In this document: positions 21,858-32,936 of the stretch, piece after piece
Layout: each line of letters begins with the position of its first letter
How positions within the stretch are numbered: position 1 is the first letter of the stretch
Source: Berberis thunbergii
Lineage: Eukaryota; Streptophyta; Magnoliopsida; Ranunculales; Berberidaceae
DNA: 64,000 nt
Assembly (NCBI GenBank): GCA_003290165.1
Contig: QNQO01001853.1
Span: 1 to 64,000 of the forward strand
Direction: 5' to 3'
Translations under genes and position numbers: made by a program
Notes under the pieces: generated by a model
Database searches by the model: none
What the model saw: the letters and a program-made list of their open reading frames with translations, nothing else
What the model was told of the DNA's origin: nothing

Positions 21858-24800
21858 TTGAATGACACTGTCGAAGAATGTTTTTGCGGTGATCCAGAAG
21901 GTGGTCTGGAACTTTCTTGTGAACCTGAGACAGTTATGAACAAGAAGTATCAAAAGTACAAGGAAAAAGTGATTGTGCCTTTGTACAATGGGTGTCCTAA
22001 GGATAAGACCACGTTGTCCACCATTATTGAATTGCAGAATTTTAAGACTCGTTTTAGTTGGAGTGGTAATAGTGTGACGATGTTGTTAAAATGGCTAAAA
22101 ACCTTATTGCCGGATGATTATAATTTGCCAGATAACTACCCAAACATGAAAAACACAACTAAAGATATGGGGATGGAATGTAAGACAATACATGCATGTG
22201 CCAATGGATGCATACTCTATTGGAAAGAATATGAGGGTCTGGTTACTTGTCCAAAATGTGGTTCTGGTAGGTATAAGGTTTATGTGAATGTCGATGACAA
22301 CGAGTCTGGCAAGTTATACAGGAAAGAAGCTAAAAAGGTTATAAAGTATTTTCCATTGATTCTAAGGTTGAAAAGATTTTTTAGCATACCGTGGATTGGT
22401 GAAGCAATGACTTGGCACAAGGATGCTTGTTCAGATGGGAATTTGATGAGACATCCATGTGATTCAGCACAATGGACTTCAACAAATATGAGATGGCCAG
22501 AGTTTGCCTCTGATAGTAGGAATTTGAGACTTGCAATATCGACCGATGGTTTTAAGTCACGTGGAAATCTAAGTAATGCTTATAGTTGTTGGCCAGTAAT
22601 AATAGCACCTTTGAATCTTCCACCTTCTTTATGCATGAAAAAGGAGTTTTGTTTGTTAACCTTGTTAATATCAAGGCCAAAAGCACCCGAAAAGAATATT
22701 GATGTTTACCTGGAGCCATTAGTAGAAGAGTTGAAGGAATTGTGGGCAGATGGTGTTTCGACTTGGGATGTGTGTACTAAAAGCAATTTTCGTTTGAAAG
22801 CAATGTTGTTTTGGGGTATCCATGACTTTCTTGCTTATGGGACTCTAGCTGGTTGTAATGTTCATGGTTATAATGCATGCCCTATTTGTGTTGATGTTGT
22901 AGAATATGAACGTCTTTCAAACAGTTGGAAGATATGTTATAGAGGCATCGGCGTTTTTTACCTACAAAACACAAGTTTAGAGATGACAAGGGATTCAACA
23001 AAGATGTTGAACATCTTCGTGCTCCACGACAATTATCTGGCGAAGAATTTGAACGAAGGATAGTGGAAATTTTGGAAGGTAGTTCTACACAAGGTAGGGT
23101 TAATGGCCAAAGTGCAAGAATATGGTTGATAATGATAACGTCAATGATGAACCAACCAATAACATTGCGCCACCGTGGTCTAGAAGGTCCATTTTATTTG
23201 ATTTGTCGTACTAGAAGTTTGTTGAGCTACGACATAATATTGATGTGATGCATACTGAAAAGAATGTCATTGAACATATTGTTGAATGTCTCTAAGAAAA
23301 CAAAGGATGGTGAGAATGCTCGAAAAGATATTGAAGACATGGGAACTCATAAGAGATATTGGTTGAGCCATGACACTGAAACGGGAAAAACTTCAATGCC
23401 AAAAGCATCATTTGCCTTGACCAAGAAAGAAAAAAAAGTATTTATGAATATACTAAAAGAGTTGAAATTGCCGAGTGGATTTTCATCCAAGTTGAGTAAT
23501 TGCGCTCTTGGCAATCCACTGGAGCTAAGAGGACTGAAGTCACATGACTACCATGTCATTATGCAACATTTACTTCCAGTTTTGTTAGACATGTTTTTCG
23601 TGACAAGAAGGATAAAGATTTAAGAATTTCTATTCAAAGAATTAACTTATTCTTTAATATCTTATGTGCTAAAGTAATCAACAAAACAGATCTTCAGTTG
23701 GCACACAAAGGTGTGATTGAGGCAATTTGTGTCCTTGAAAAGGAGCTTCCGCCTTCATTATTTGTTATAAGTGTGCATTGCATGGCTCATCTAACCAAGG
23801 AAGCGATGTTTGGTGGTCCAGTTCGATATCGATGGATGTATCCCTTTGAGCAGTAAATAATTTTTCTAATTTTAGTGCACATCATCACGTTATCTTATTA
23901 TATTATATACTAATTTATCATTTTATTTATGATTGATAGGTTAATGAAACGATACAAAGACTATGCTAAAAATTTCATATACATAGAAGGATCAATAGCA
24001 AAATCATACCTTGTAGATGAATCTGTTATATACTGCATGGAGTATATGACAAAGCCACGTTTCGGAACTCACAAACACAGTCAAGAGGAGTGGCTTGATG
24101 AGTATGCCAATGAAAAGCCATTGGATAAAGGAAAAAACCATATGCTAAATAATGTACAATTTAAACAAGCTCGAAGATGGGTTTTCAATGCACTTGCTGA
24201 TTTGAGTGATTGGGAAGAGTAAGATATATAATATTTTAAATTTTTTAATAACTAGAAATATAGAATTATGATAATATGGTAACTTGTGCAGAAAATACAA
24301 TGAATATTGCATGGAGTTAGCTACACAAAGTAAAAAAAATGGTCAAGGAAAAATGTTGAGAAAGCCACTGTTTTTATTCCTTGGTTGTGTAATGAGGTAT
24401 TTTATTATGTGTATTTATTCATATATATATAATTTTTTTTTCAGATTTCAGTTATAAGATGATTTGTTTTACAATGTAGTTGGAGAAGGATGGGGAAACA
24501 AATACCACACTTTGGAGGTTAGCCAATGGTCCACAATTTTTGGCAACCCGATATCCAAAATAGTGTAAATGGTTTCACATTTGCGACAAGTTCTTCGGAT
24601 GAATGTTTGGTGACACAAGATAGTGGTGTCTTCATGGATGCCATTGCTCATTTTGTTGCTAGTAAGAAAGATAAGAGGCTAAAGGACCAACTAGTCAAAT
24701 GGTATGGAGTTGTTAGAGACATATTGGTGCTAAACTACATAGATTTCAAAGAAATTGTCTTCTATTGTGATTGGGTCAAAGTGGAAGATAAGAAAAATGC

Positions 24801-25080
24801 ATATGAGGTGGACCCAATTTGGAACCATGAGATGGTAAACTTGTCGAAGCTAAAAGACAAAAAAAGGTGGAAGATGATCCATTCATTTTAGCTCAAGTAG
24901 TGGGGTATTTTATTCAAAAGATCAATCAAATTACGGGTTGCATGTAGTTCTACATACTCAAAGAGGCTTGAACACTAATGTCGATAAAAAGGAAGCTTCC
25001 CACTGTGTATCAAAGCATCTTGAAAGACAACCCCAACCTGAAGAGCTTACTGGAATTTTAATTGACTATGCTACAATATT
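21858..25080 (+). pseudogene. CACTA transposase TNP2 (Transposase_Tnp2, DUF4218, DUF4216), decayed
   Basis: The first frame, 21858-23060, has the zinc-ribbon part ACANGCILYWKEYEGL...CPKCG and the core STDGFKSRGNLSNAYSCWPV, APEKNIDVYLEPLVEELKEL and CNVHGYNACPIC of Tnp2 transposases, which bind and cut CACTA ends in the nucleus. The usual first hundred or so residues are absent. A one-base loss near 22947 shifts the frame; the protein continues as FERRIVEILEGSS, then NIDVMHTEKNV (about 23230). DUF4218 follows at about 23500-24220 (LRGLKSHDYHVIMQHLLP, CMAHLTKEAMFGGPVRYRWM, then after an intron LMKRYKDYAKNFIYIEGSIA). DUF4216 is at 24526-24891 (VRDILVLNYIDFKEIVFYCDW). At least three frame breaks; inactive. 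Confidence 0.85.
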
Positions 25081-25344
25081 TTTTGATGCATTTCTAATGC
25101 ATTTTTAGTCATCCTCATTGGTTGAGACCAATTATTTTGTCTTTGTTTCTTATTTTGTCTTTGTTTCTTATTTTGACTTTAGAGTTGGGAAAAGGAAGCT
25201 TTGTAGCTAAGTAGTCAGATTGGCTTTTTCAATGCTTTATAAAAATCTATTTGTGCTGATATGTTGTGGAAGGAAACTATCTATAAATGTAGTGTATATA
25301 GTTGTTTATTATTTCTTTTTGTTTGATAATGGTTAATATCTATA

Positions 25345-26950
25345 ATGTCATTGATAGAAATGGGTAGTACTTGCGGCAATGTCTCCACCAATGATGTCAC
25401 TACATTTACAAATGATGACAGTGAAGTTAAAAAGACCATAAAGTTCAATGTCCATGGTTTAGCAGTTGGACCTGGTGCTAGAAATTTCAATAAACGCATT
25501 GGAAAGATTGTTGAAACCCTTGTGCCCATCAAATTCAAGGGTTGACACCATGTTACCGACAACTACAAAGAGGATGTGTGGAATGGCCTCAAGGTGAGAT
25601 TTTATATCATTGATTTTCATAATGTCTTATTTTATTGTCAACTTATATCGCAGTGGCTTATTTGTAGCGTGAATACGACATCCCAAATTATGTGAAAAGG
25701 AGTGCATTTGAAAATGCCAGAATGTTTTAGAAGGTTCAAGGCAGATCTTTGGAAGGACTATTTGGATAAGTATCCTACCATTGAGGAACAAGAAAAGCAT
25801 GTTTCAAATGGTGTAAGAGAGGAGAATTGGAAGGAGTTTGTTCGCTATGAGAGCACTCCTGAAGCGAAGGCAATTAGAGCCCAAAATGCCAAAAACAAAA
25901 AGGCTTCAAAGTATGTATGGAGAGGTGGCCAAAAGAGTGCTGCAGAAGTAGAATATGAAATGGTAATTGAGTTTCTAGCTACTAGTACAATAATAACCAT
26001 TTAACTATATAGGCTGAGACTAACATTTCAAGTATATAGGTTGAGAAGAACCCTGATGGGGAACCAGTCACACGCACTGATATATGGATTGCTTGTCACA
26101 CGGGAAAGGATGGAAAACCCCCGCATAGTGCTGAACTATATATGGTATGTGCCCAATGATGTCTTTTATACACAATTCTTAATTTACTTTGTAGTTGTTT
26201 GAATATTATTTGTGTCCCGTGTTATTTTATTTTTTCATTCTTTTTAAGGAACAAGTTAAAGCAAAAAATGTTGCCTTGCAAGAATCTTCAACCCAGGGTA
26301 CCACTGACCTCACTATTGATAATGATCCTCTAAGCCAAGTGTTTGGCCAAGAAGAAAGGGGATGTGTTCGTTGTGTTGGAACCACCGTCTCTAAAAGGAA
26401 CTATGATGCTTCACTTCCCGCTCGTTCATTGCTTTTGGATAAAACATTGGAAGTAAAAAAATTTAGCGAAAAATATAATAGATTGGAAGAAAATGTTCAA
26501 TGGATACGAGAGAGACTTGAAAATGGAACTTATGTGAGACCATCAACAAGTGAGGTAACACAAGGAGGGACACAAAGAACTGAAGATACACCTTCATCCG
26601 GTGCACAATCGACAAGGCAACTAGAAAATCCATTACCTCCATCTCCATTACCACCATCTTCTCAAGGTGTTGCAATGTTTCCTTCTCCAAGCAATCATGT
26701 TCCTTCAGTGTCAAGGACTTACAAAGTTTGTGATTGGCATAAGAATGTCATTGCGATAGCAAAAGAGGTTGTAGATCCTGATTGCCATGGATCATTGAAC
26801 CCTGCAACAGAGATCAGACTTTCCTTATGCTTCAAATATATGACTGAGGTGAAACTTTACAAGAGTGATCCAAAAGGAGACATGATGGGGGATTTGGACG
26901 TTGGTGATTTCTTTGTATGGTGTAAAAATCATGTGGAACTTGATGATTGA
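25345..26950 (+). pseudogene. CACTA accessory gene, Transposase_24 (Ptta/En/Spm) family
   Basis: Exons separated by short introns encode the plant Ptta/En/Spm accessory protein, thought to bind element ends. Pieces are: LAVGPGARNFNKRIGKIVE (25345-25545) ending at TGA where family members have Trp; RFKADLWKDYLDKYPTIEEQ to SKYVWRGGQKSAAEVEYEM (25702-25965), preceded by a frameshift; DIWIACHTGKDGKPPHSAELY (about 26080-26143); and a last exon starting about 26250 with DPLSQVFGQEERGCVR, a coiled-coil stretch and a Pro/Ser-rich linker. The end, to 26950, has CFKYMTEVKLYKSDPKGD and closes with WCKNHVELDD before TGA. It follows TNP2 on the same strand, the usual CACTA order. One stop and one frameshift make it a pseudogene, though the last exon (about 230 codons) is intact. 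Confidence 0.75.
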
Positions 26951-28820
26951 TAGTTACAACTACCTTGGTAGTTACAACCTTGAACGATATCCTTGATGCT
27001 TGCTATTTTTGTGGACTTGCATGCAATACTGTAGTACTTAGTAGTTATACGTTCATTTTTGTTTTTTGACTTACACACTCCTGGCTGATTAGGTTTTGGT
27101 AGTCCCAAATCTGTAATTTTAATTTGGATTTGGTAGTCCCAAATATGTAATCTTAGTAGTGTTGTTTTCTTGTTGAATATATGTTTATATATATATACTT
27201 ACCTATGTTTTTTAAATTTATAACAACCCTTTTTTTACTCCGCCAATGTAAAGGTTCTTGTTTACATTGCCAGTCCCAAGCCTGAATAAAGGAGGAGGGA
27301 TGAGGGTATGTTAACCTTTATCAATTTTTGTGTTAAGTTTCATTATATTTTTTCATTGTGATATGGTTATCTGGTTCTTATATATATATATATATATTGA
27401 ATTTTCTGATGTGCAGGTGGCTATTGTGATATTGCAAGGTGTTGCAGAACCTGCTGCTCATGTCCATGCTTCCCTTGCTCTGTCCCTCTGATTGCTTCAT
27501 ACTCACTTCCCTCTCCCTTGCTCACTCTCTGCTGTCTAAGGTATGTGTATACTTTCTTCCTTCCTTCACTTTGGTTTTGGATAGATAAGTTATCATGCAT
27601 GAATTTGCTACAAATCAATTTGTCATGTTGGTTTATGGAACTGGTGCTTATAACATTATTCTACTGCTCTGGTTGCTTACTACTGCTACTTATACTACTA
27701 CTTTTGTTTGGGTGCAGAGATAAGAAGAACTTAATGTTTATCAGTTATCAATGTCTGATTTCATTTGCAGTTTGGTTTAGTAAATGGATTGACATTTTGA
27801 TTGAAAGTGTTTCTTCATTCAAATAAAAAAACTAACTTATTGATTGCTCTGTTAGTGAAGGGTGCAATTAGTTGCTCTATTAGTAAATAGTGGAGTCTGT
27901 CAGTCAGTGCTCTGAATGCTGGAGTCTGTCAGTTAGTGCTCTGCTAGTGAAGGGGGCAGTATGTCTAGATGTTCTGTTGTCTGTCAAGTCTTATAACTTT
28001 GGTTAGTTTCCTCCATCTTAGATACTACTATAAATGTAATAATAATAGGTGCAATTATGGAACTTTTACTAATTCAATTCTGTTGTACATTGAGCTCTGC
28101 TCTGACCCAACTTTCTTGTTCTGTTTAATGTTTTGTTTACAACCTGCAAAGATGAAACTTTCTTGTTGGGTTTAAGGTTTTTCACAACCCACTGTGGGGA
28201 GCATGTGTAATATGTAGGTTACCTCATTATCTGTGCAATATATTCATTGATTTTGGAAAAGTCTTTTAAGTACAATTATTTGAAGAACAACCTTACCATG
28301 AACTGATATGATTTATCTGTTCTTAGCCTTCTCTAAAATTGCCTGAACCTTGCACTTTGCAGTGAAGTGAGTGGAGATAGGGAGGTTCAGAGAACTCTTA
28401 GCCTTCATTTGGTCAATGGAGCAATTTCATTACATAGACTAAATGACTTTTAGTATTATACTTTGGTACTCCCTGTAAGTTGATAAAATGTTGTTAAATT
28501 TCAATAACATGCAACTTGAAGTGTACAGAGACCCACCCATAGGTTGTTTGTACGTTGAGCATTATGTTTGTGTTGTTTTTTTTACATTATGCACTGACAT
28601 CTTAGGAGATAAGTGAACTGTAATTTTAATCTCCTGGGTAATCATTATGAAAAGCGAAATATTTTTTGGTCTGAAATAATTGATCAAAGTGAACTATCAA
28701 AGAATAAGTTGATTCATAAGGGGACAAGAAGATTAAAGTCATAGGAGCAAAACAGTATATGCAGAGGTTATCTTTTGTTGCATATGTTGACTCAGTTATG
28801 TTATTATGGTTTTTTTGCAG
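26951..28820. other. Non-coding spacer between transposase genes and captured fragments
   Basis: AT-rich, with TA microsatellites at about 27184-27200 and 27381-27398 and a phrase CAGTCCCAAGCCTGAATAAAGG at about 27271-27292 that I recall as common in plant repeats. ORFs 27518-27826 and 27969-28175 are T-rich and not recognised. The DNA just before 28821 looks like an intron ending TTTTTTGCAG, so part of this spacer may be captured ARIADNE gene intron. Confidence 0.35.
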
Positions 28821-29207
28821 GTGATCACAAAAGAATCTCTTTTAGCAGCTCAGGTGAACCCTCACACTCTATTTTCATTCCTTTGTTAAGTCATAGTTCT
28901 GTTTGCCGGATGTAATTTCATTAACATAGAAGTCTTAACTCATGCAGAGGGAAGATCTTTGTAGAGTAATGGATTTGCTAGAACTAAACGAGCAACATTC
29001 TCGGACTTTACTTATTCATCATTGTTGGGATGTTGAGAAGTTGTTTGCAGTGCTTGTGGAGAAGGGAAGAGATAGATTATTTGTTGAAGCGGGTGTAACC
29101 GTGCTTGAGCGTAAGAGTCATCCATCAACGCAGTCCTCATCAGAGGTAGCTTGTATTATCTGCATGGAAGAGATTTCCATAGAAGAAGTCACAGAGTTGG
29201 ATTATGT
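28821..29207 (+). pseudogene. ARIADNE-type RBR E3 ubiquitin ligase fragment
   Basis: Two exons match the N-terminal region of plant ARIADNE proteins (ARI7/ARI8 type), which transfer ubiquitin through RING1-IBR-RING2. Exon 28821-28853, bounded by AG and GT, gives VITKESLLAAQ. Exon from 28948 gives REDLCRVMDLLELNEQHSRT, LLIHHCWDVEKLFAVLVEKG, GVTVLERKSHPSTQSSSEV and CIICMEEISIEEVTELD, stopping just after the first cysteine pair of RING1. The remaining cysteines, IBR and RING2 are absent. The sequence then enters an intron-like stretch before SWIB sequence. Introns are kept, so capture was at DNA level. An open frame runs from 28942 to 29382 but the part after 29207 is not ARIADNE. Confidence 0.85.
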
Positions 29208-29299
29208 TTCGATTCAGATATTTATGTTTGACGTTCTTTATAATCAACGATTTTTTATATTGGAGAATGAGGATCCTAAAAGCATTGTTATATTTGTAT

Positions 29300-30602
29300 C
29301 AGATTGTGAAGCAACTGTGGGCATACATAAGGAAAAACAATCTGCAAGATCAAAGCAACAAGAGAAAGATAATTTGCGATGAGCCCCTGCGCTTGGTGTT
29401 AGAAACTGACTGCACAAACATGTTCAAGATGAACAAGCTACTAGCTAAACATATCATACCTCTTGAACCTAAGAGTATGTATGGATTGTGGAAGATGCAT
29501 TATCCTTCAGTTATATGGATGATTGACACAATTTATGTTTCTTTTATGCTTGTAGAGGAGCCTGGTCCAGATTCTAAACGGGCAAAGGTAGAAAAGGTAG
29601 AGTCTGCTTCTGGGGAGAGGGAGAGGGAGGAGGTCCAATCAGATGTTGGCTCATCCACTATGGTGATATCTGAGGCACTTGCTAGTTTTCTTGAAACTGG
29701 GGAGAGGGAGATGGTCCAATCAGATGTTGTTAGGATTGTTTGGGAGTACATAAGGGTTAACCAATTAACTGTGTGTGCTCAGTTTCATAGCTTTCTGGTT
29801 TCCTTAATTATTTTTTTATGTTACTAGTCCTTTTTCTTGTTTCCTTAATTAACTGTGTGCCCTTCTCTTTTTTGAAGTAGGTTGGACCTGCCCCTGCTCT
29901 CATCAAGGCTGAGGTGCCATGGTCAACTCGAAGGGGAACTCTATCAGACAAAGATCGTGTCTTGAAGATAGTGAAAGGGTAAGCGATAGAGGGTCGGCAA
30001 GTTTAGTCCCCTTTATTTTGGATGTTTTATCTTCTTTTTCAGTCACTAAGTTACTTGGTCATATATGTGTGCTGACTTTATAATTTCTCCACTTTTCAGT
30101 ATATTGAACAAACTTACCCCAGAGAAATTTGATCTTCTGAAGGGCCAATTGATTGATTCTGGCATAACAACTCCTGAGATATTAAAGGTTCGGATTTCGG
30201 ATAACTCTTGTATTACAAATATACGAGATCTTTGGCTTCAAATTGTCAACTAAACTCACAGATCTACTTGCTCTGCAGAGTGTGGTCTCACTGATATTTG
30301 ATAAGGCTGTCTTGGAGCCTACATTTTGTCCCATGTGTGCCCTTCTCTGTTCTGATCTTAATGAAAAGCTCCCACCATTTTGTCTCATTGAGTTCAGCAC
30401 ATGTTCATTTAATCTAATTTGCAGATACTCAAGAAGGCATTTACCATATATATTAATTTTTTTCCTTTTTGCAGTTTAGGACCCTCATAATTCGATGATG
30501 ATAATCTGTGATGCCAAGCTTCAAGAACTTCTTAGATGTGAGGGCACTTCAATATTGGGGATATCTGAGATGTTGATGCCCCATTTCTTCAAGAAGTCGT
30601 AA
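29300..30602 (+). pseudogene. SWIB/MDM2-domain protein fragment, interrupted
   Basis: Exon 29300-29474 encodes QIVKQLWAYIRKNNLQDQSN, KRKIICDEPLRLVLETDCTN and MFKMNKLLAKHIIPLEPK, the SWIB fold found in chromatin-remodelling and UAF30-like proteins. A second exon from 29556 (after TTGTAG) has a Lys/Glu linker with SKRAKVEKVES, then VISEALASFLETGEREMVQ and VVRIVWEYIRVNQL, the start of a second SWIB domain. The rest of that domain (DPHNSMMIICDAKLQELLRC, ILGISEMLMPHFFKKS) resumes at 30480-30602. Between the halves, inside what should be an intron, lie three eIFiso4G exons. The 5' part of the gene is missing. Two frame problems may exist around the exon ends. Confidence 0.85.
29881..30388 (+). pseudogene. 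eIF(iso)4G MIF4G-domain fragment, three exons
   Basis: Exon 29881-29978 gives [20 protein letters not shown] and [12 protein letters not shown]. Exon 30100-30187 gives [20 protein letters not shown] and GITTPEILK. Exon 30279 to about 30388 gives SVVSLIFDKAVLEPTFCPMC and LCSDLNEKLPPF. This is the start of the middle MIF4G domain of plant eIFiso4G, the translation-initiation scaffold that binds eIF4A. All splice sites are canonical (GGTAAG, TTTCAG, AGGTTC, TGCAG) and the exons join in phase with no stop. It sits inside an intron of the SWIB fragment, on the same strand, and lacks the rest of the protein. Confidence 0.88.
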
Positions 30603-31325
30603 CATGTCTGGCACATTGGTTGGTTAGTAAGACTAATGATATCCTGTTTTTATGGCATTTTGTTTCCTTTGTGTATGATGTCTGAAATCAATCCATGGTA
30701 CTCATTAGCTACAGTCATTCAATTTCTTACTCGCTTTCAACCCCTGTTATGCTCCCTGCATATAGTATTATCGTTATTTCTAAATGACTTTTCACCCCAG
30801 TTATGCACCCTGCAGATAGGATTATCATCATTTTATATTACTTACTGTCTACAAAAGAGAATAGTTTTTCTAAGAAAAGTATGAGAATAGTTTTTGCCTT
30901 GCAAGATATTGTGGGCTGTTTGGAATCTGACTGAGTGTGTGTGTCTGAGTCTTTCACAGTCCCTTGACTGCTCCGTCGGTGATGCCTTCGGTGTTGTTGG
31001 AATGAACCATGGATGCTAATGAGGGATTGGGAAGTAGTGGTTGTTTCAAAAAAAATTATTTAGGAGGTTTGTTGCGAATGGATGAGAAGAGGTTCTTGGG
31101 GAAGGAAGAAAATGGTCTATGTGCATCAGAAAATTAGACTAGCTCGGTTTCAAGCCGCTACTTTGCACAAGTTCATTTAATTGTACTTCTTACAGGCGTA
31201 GAGTGTTGAATTCTAGTTTGTTTTGAAGACTAATGTATTTTAGCACTTAAAAGCATTCACTAGTTCTTAATGCAGATAGATAAAGTGATGAACTAGTTGT
31301 CCTAACCCTTGTTTCTTTTGTTCAG
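30603..31325 (+). other. Spacer between SWIB and BIO1 fragments
   Basis: No gene is recognised. A phrase around TGACTTTTCACCCCAGTTATGCACCCTGCA (two versions near 30735 and 30785) is duplicated. The stretch ends in an intron-like TTTTGTTCAG acceptor at 31325. It probably comprises intron DNA from the two neighbouring captured genes. Confidence 0.35.
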
Positions 31326-32118
31326 GTTTTGGCTCTTAATGGATCTTATCATGGTGATACTTTGGGAGCAATGGAAGCATAGGCTCCCTCATCTTATACG
31401 GGATTCCTACAGCAACCATGGTATGGGTTCTTACCCAAAGAAGTGCTGCAATCTGAAAATCTGTGCCCTGAAAATTTGAGTGAGTTGAAATATTTGCACC
31501 TCCAGCTGTTGAGTTTGTATTCATTTTCTCATGGGGAAACTTGTTCTTTATATTCGTTACAGCCTTCAGGTCACGTGACGAGCTCTTCAATAGAAGTTGA
31601 GATGGTTCAGATCTTGCCAGAAGTTATTCAACATATATATCTCAGCACTTATCATTAACTTATTTAGGATCTGGTTCAGGTCACATTGGAACATTAATTA
31701 TAGAACCAGGCAGGACAACTGTGCTTACTTTTAATTCTGCCTGTCCAAGTTTACATGTTTGAAGTTATACCCTTGGTTGTCTGCCTGACATAGCTTGTTA
31801 CGCGAAGTTGATGACTGGTGGGGTTATACCCTTGGTTGCCACTTTGGCGACAGATGCTGTTTTTGATGCATTCAAAGGGGACTCCAAGGTATTTGTGCAT
31901 ATATTGTAGATATCACAGTGTTTTAACCTGATTTTAGGATAAGATATTGTGGTATATTCGATTTACACAAATGTGTTTTGTCCCTGATTGCCTCAAGTAT
32001 ATAATATGCTCACTGGATATGTTTTCAGCTCATGGCACTTCTGCATGGACACTCTTACTTTGCCCATGCCATGGGATGCACTGCTGCTACAAAATCCATT
32101 CAATCATCTAAAGATCCT
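31326..32118 (+). pseudogene. BIO1-type DAPA aminotransferase fragment
   Basis: Fragments match the aminotransferase half of plant BIO3-BIO1, the mitochondrial bifunctional enzyme making diaminopelargonate and dethiobiotin in biotin synthesis. Exon 31326-31421 gives VLALNGSYHGDTLGAMEA, then a TAG where Gln is expected, then SSYTGFLQQPW. At about 31668-31710 GSGHIGTLIIEP is seen. At 31787-31888 DIACYAKLMTGGVIPLVATL and ATDAVFDAFKGDSK include the SxxK-like Lys region that holds pyridoxal phosphate (AKLMTGG). Exon 32029 onward gives LMALLHGHSYFAHAMGCTAA and continues to about KDPVTNIN. Splice borders are preserved, with one nonsense change and missing middle parts. The last exon runs without a break into NIK sequence. 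Confidence 0.85.
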
Positions 32119-32474
32119 GTGACAAATATCAATATTTCTACTGATCCATATAATGTATTGGAGAGCTGGGATATTAATTCAGTGGACCCTTGTAGCTGGA
32201 GGATGGTTACCTGCTCCACTGAAGGCTTCGTGGCTGTTGTGTAAGTTACTCTAGTTTGTTATCTATTTTCCTTGTATACTATAGATTATTTCCTAGTAAC
32301 AATACCAAAAATACTTTCCATCAAAATCAGTTTCTTTAAGAAGTCATTCTCTTTGGAAAGTAAATTTTTTTTATTTTTGTTGTTTCGGTTTTGTATTATC
32401 AGAGGGCTACCTAGTCAAAGCTTATCTGGGACCCTCTCACCATGGATGGGAAATCTCAGTAATCTGCAATCTGT
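32119..32474 (+). pseudogene. NIK/SERK-type LRR receptor kinase ectodomain fragment
   Basis: From about 32119 the open exon continues STDPYNVLESWDINSVDPCS and WRMVTCSTEGFV, the N-terminal cap before the leucine-rich repeats of NSP-interacting kinases and related small LRR receptor kinases. It ends at a GTAAGT donor (32240/32241). After a 162-bp intron, exon 32403-32474 continues in phase with GLPSQSLSGTLSPWMGNLSN and ends LQSV before GTAAGT. Signal peptide, remaining repeats, membrane span and kinase are missing. The fusion of the first exon to BIO1 sequence is in frame. Confidence 0.85.
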
Positions 32475-32504
32475 GTAAGTGGAGACTAGTCTTATTTATT
32501 TTTA

Positions 32505-32936
32505 GTGCTTGATTATGTTTGTTGCTTGTGCGTCAAAACCACTATCTCTATTGTCACTTTAGTCAATTTGATTTATGAGAGAAATGAGAAACTGAATCAT
32601 ATTACTACAAAGGCATCAGGTTCTCCAGCTATGGGCATGGTTGGGATTGAGGTTGAGAAGCCGAGACACACCACCAGCAAGGCATCAGGCTCTCCAGCAC
32701 CTCATGTTCAAGATATGGGCATGGTTGAGCTTTCTGAGAAGACTAAGAAAGAAGTGGATGCACAAATGTCTAAAGATCTTCATGGAGGAAGTCCTCTGAA
32801 GTCATTGGTAGCAGATGATATAGTTGATAAGTTGCATGATGCTCATCCTGTTGTTGATTCACCAACTGTGGAGAGCACTGGGAAGGAAGAAAATGGTCAT
32901 GTGACAAATGAGGAGTTTTCAAGGAAGTTAAACTAA
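32505..32936 (+). CDS. Unrecognised ORF downstream of the NIK fragment
   Basis: A 143-codon open frame. From about residue 25 (YERNEKLNHITTKASGSP) it looks like genuine coding sequence: Lys/Glu/Ser-rich, with KASGSPA twice, a duplicated GMV segment, VELSEKTKKEVDAQMSKDL and VADDIVDKLHDAHPVVDSP. It ends KLN before TAA. I do not recognise the family. It is probably another captured fragment, since it lacks a convincing N-terminus and follows an intron-like stretch. Just after it, GCAAAGCTTCGAGCACA is repeated at about 32974 and 33003. A function cannot be given. Confidence 0.4.
   Translation: MLDYVCCLCVKTTISIVTLVNLIYERNEKLNHITTKASGSPAMGMVGIEVEKPRHTTSKASGSPAPHVQDMGMVELSEKTKKEVDAQMSKDLHGGSPLKSLVADDIVDKLHDAHPVVDSPTVESTGKEENGHVTNEEFSRKLN

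Noticed and set aside
29204..29827. 207-codon ORF taken as one protein
   Set aside because: It reads through intron-like DNA between two SWIB exons and past the ARIADNE-SWIB join; only parts are coding.
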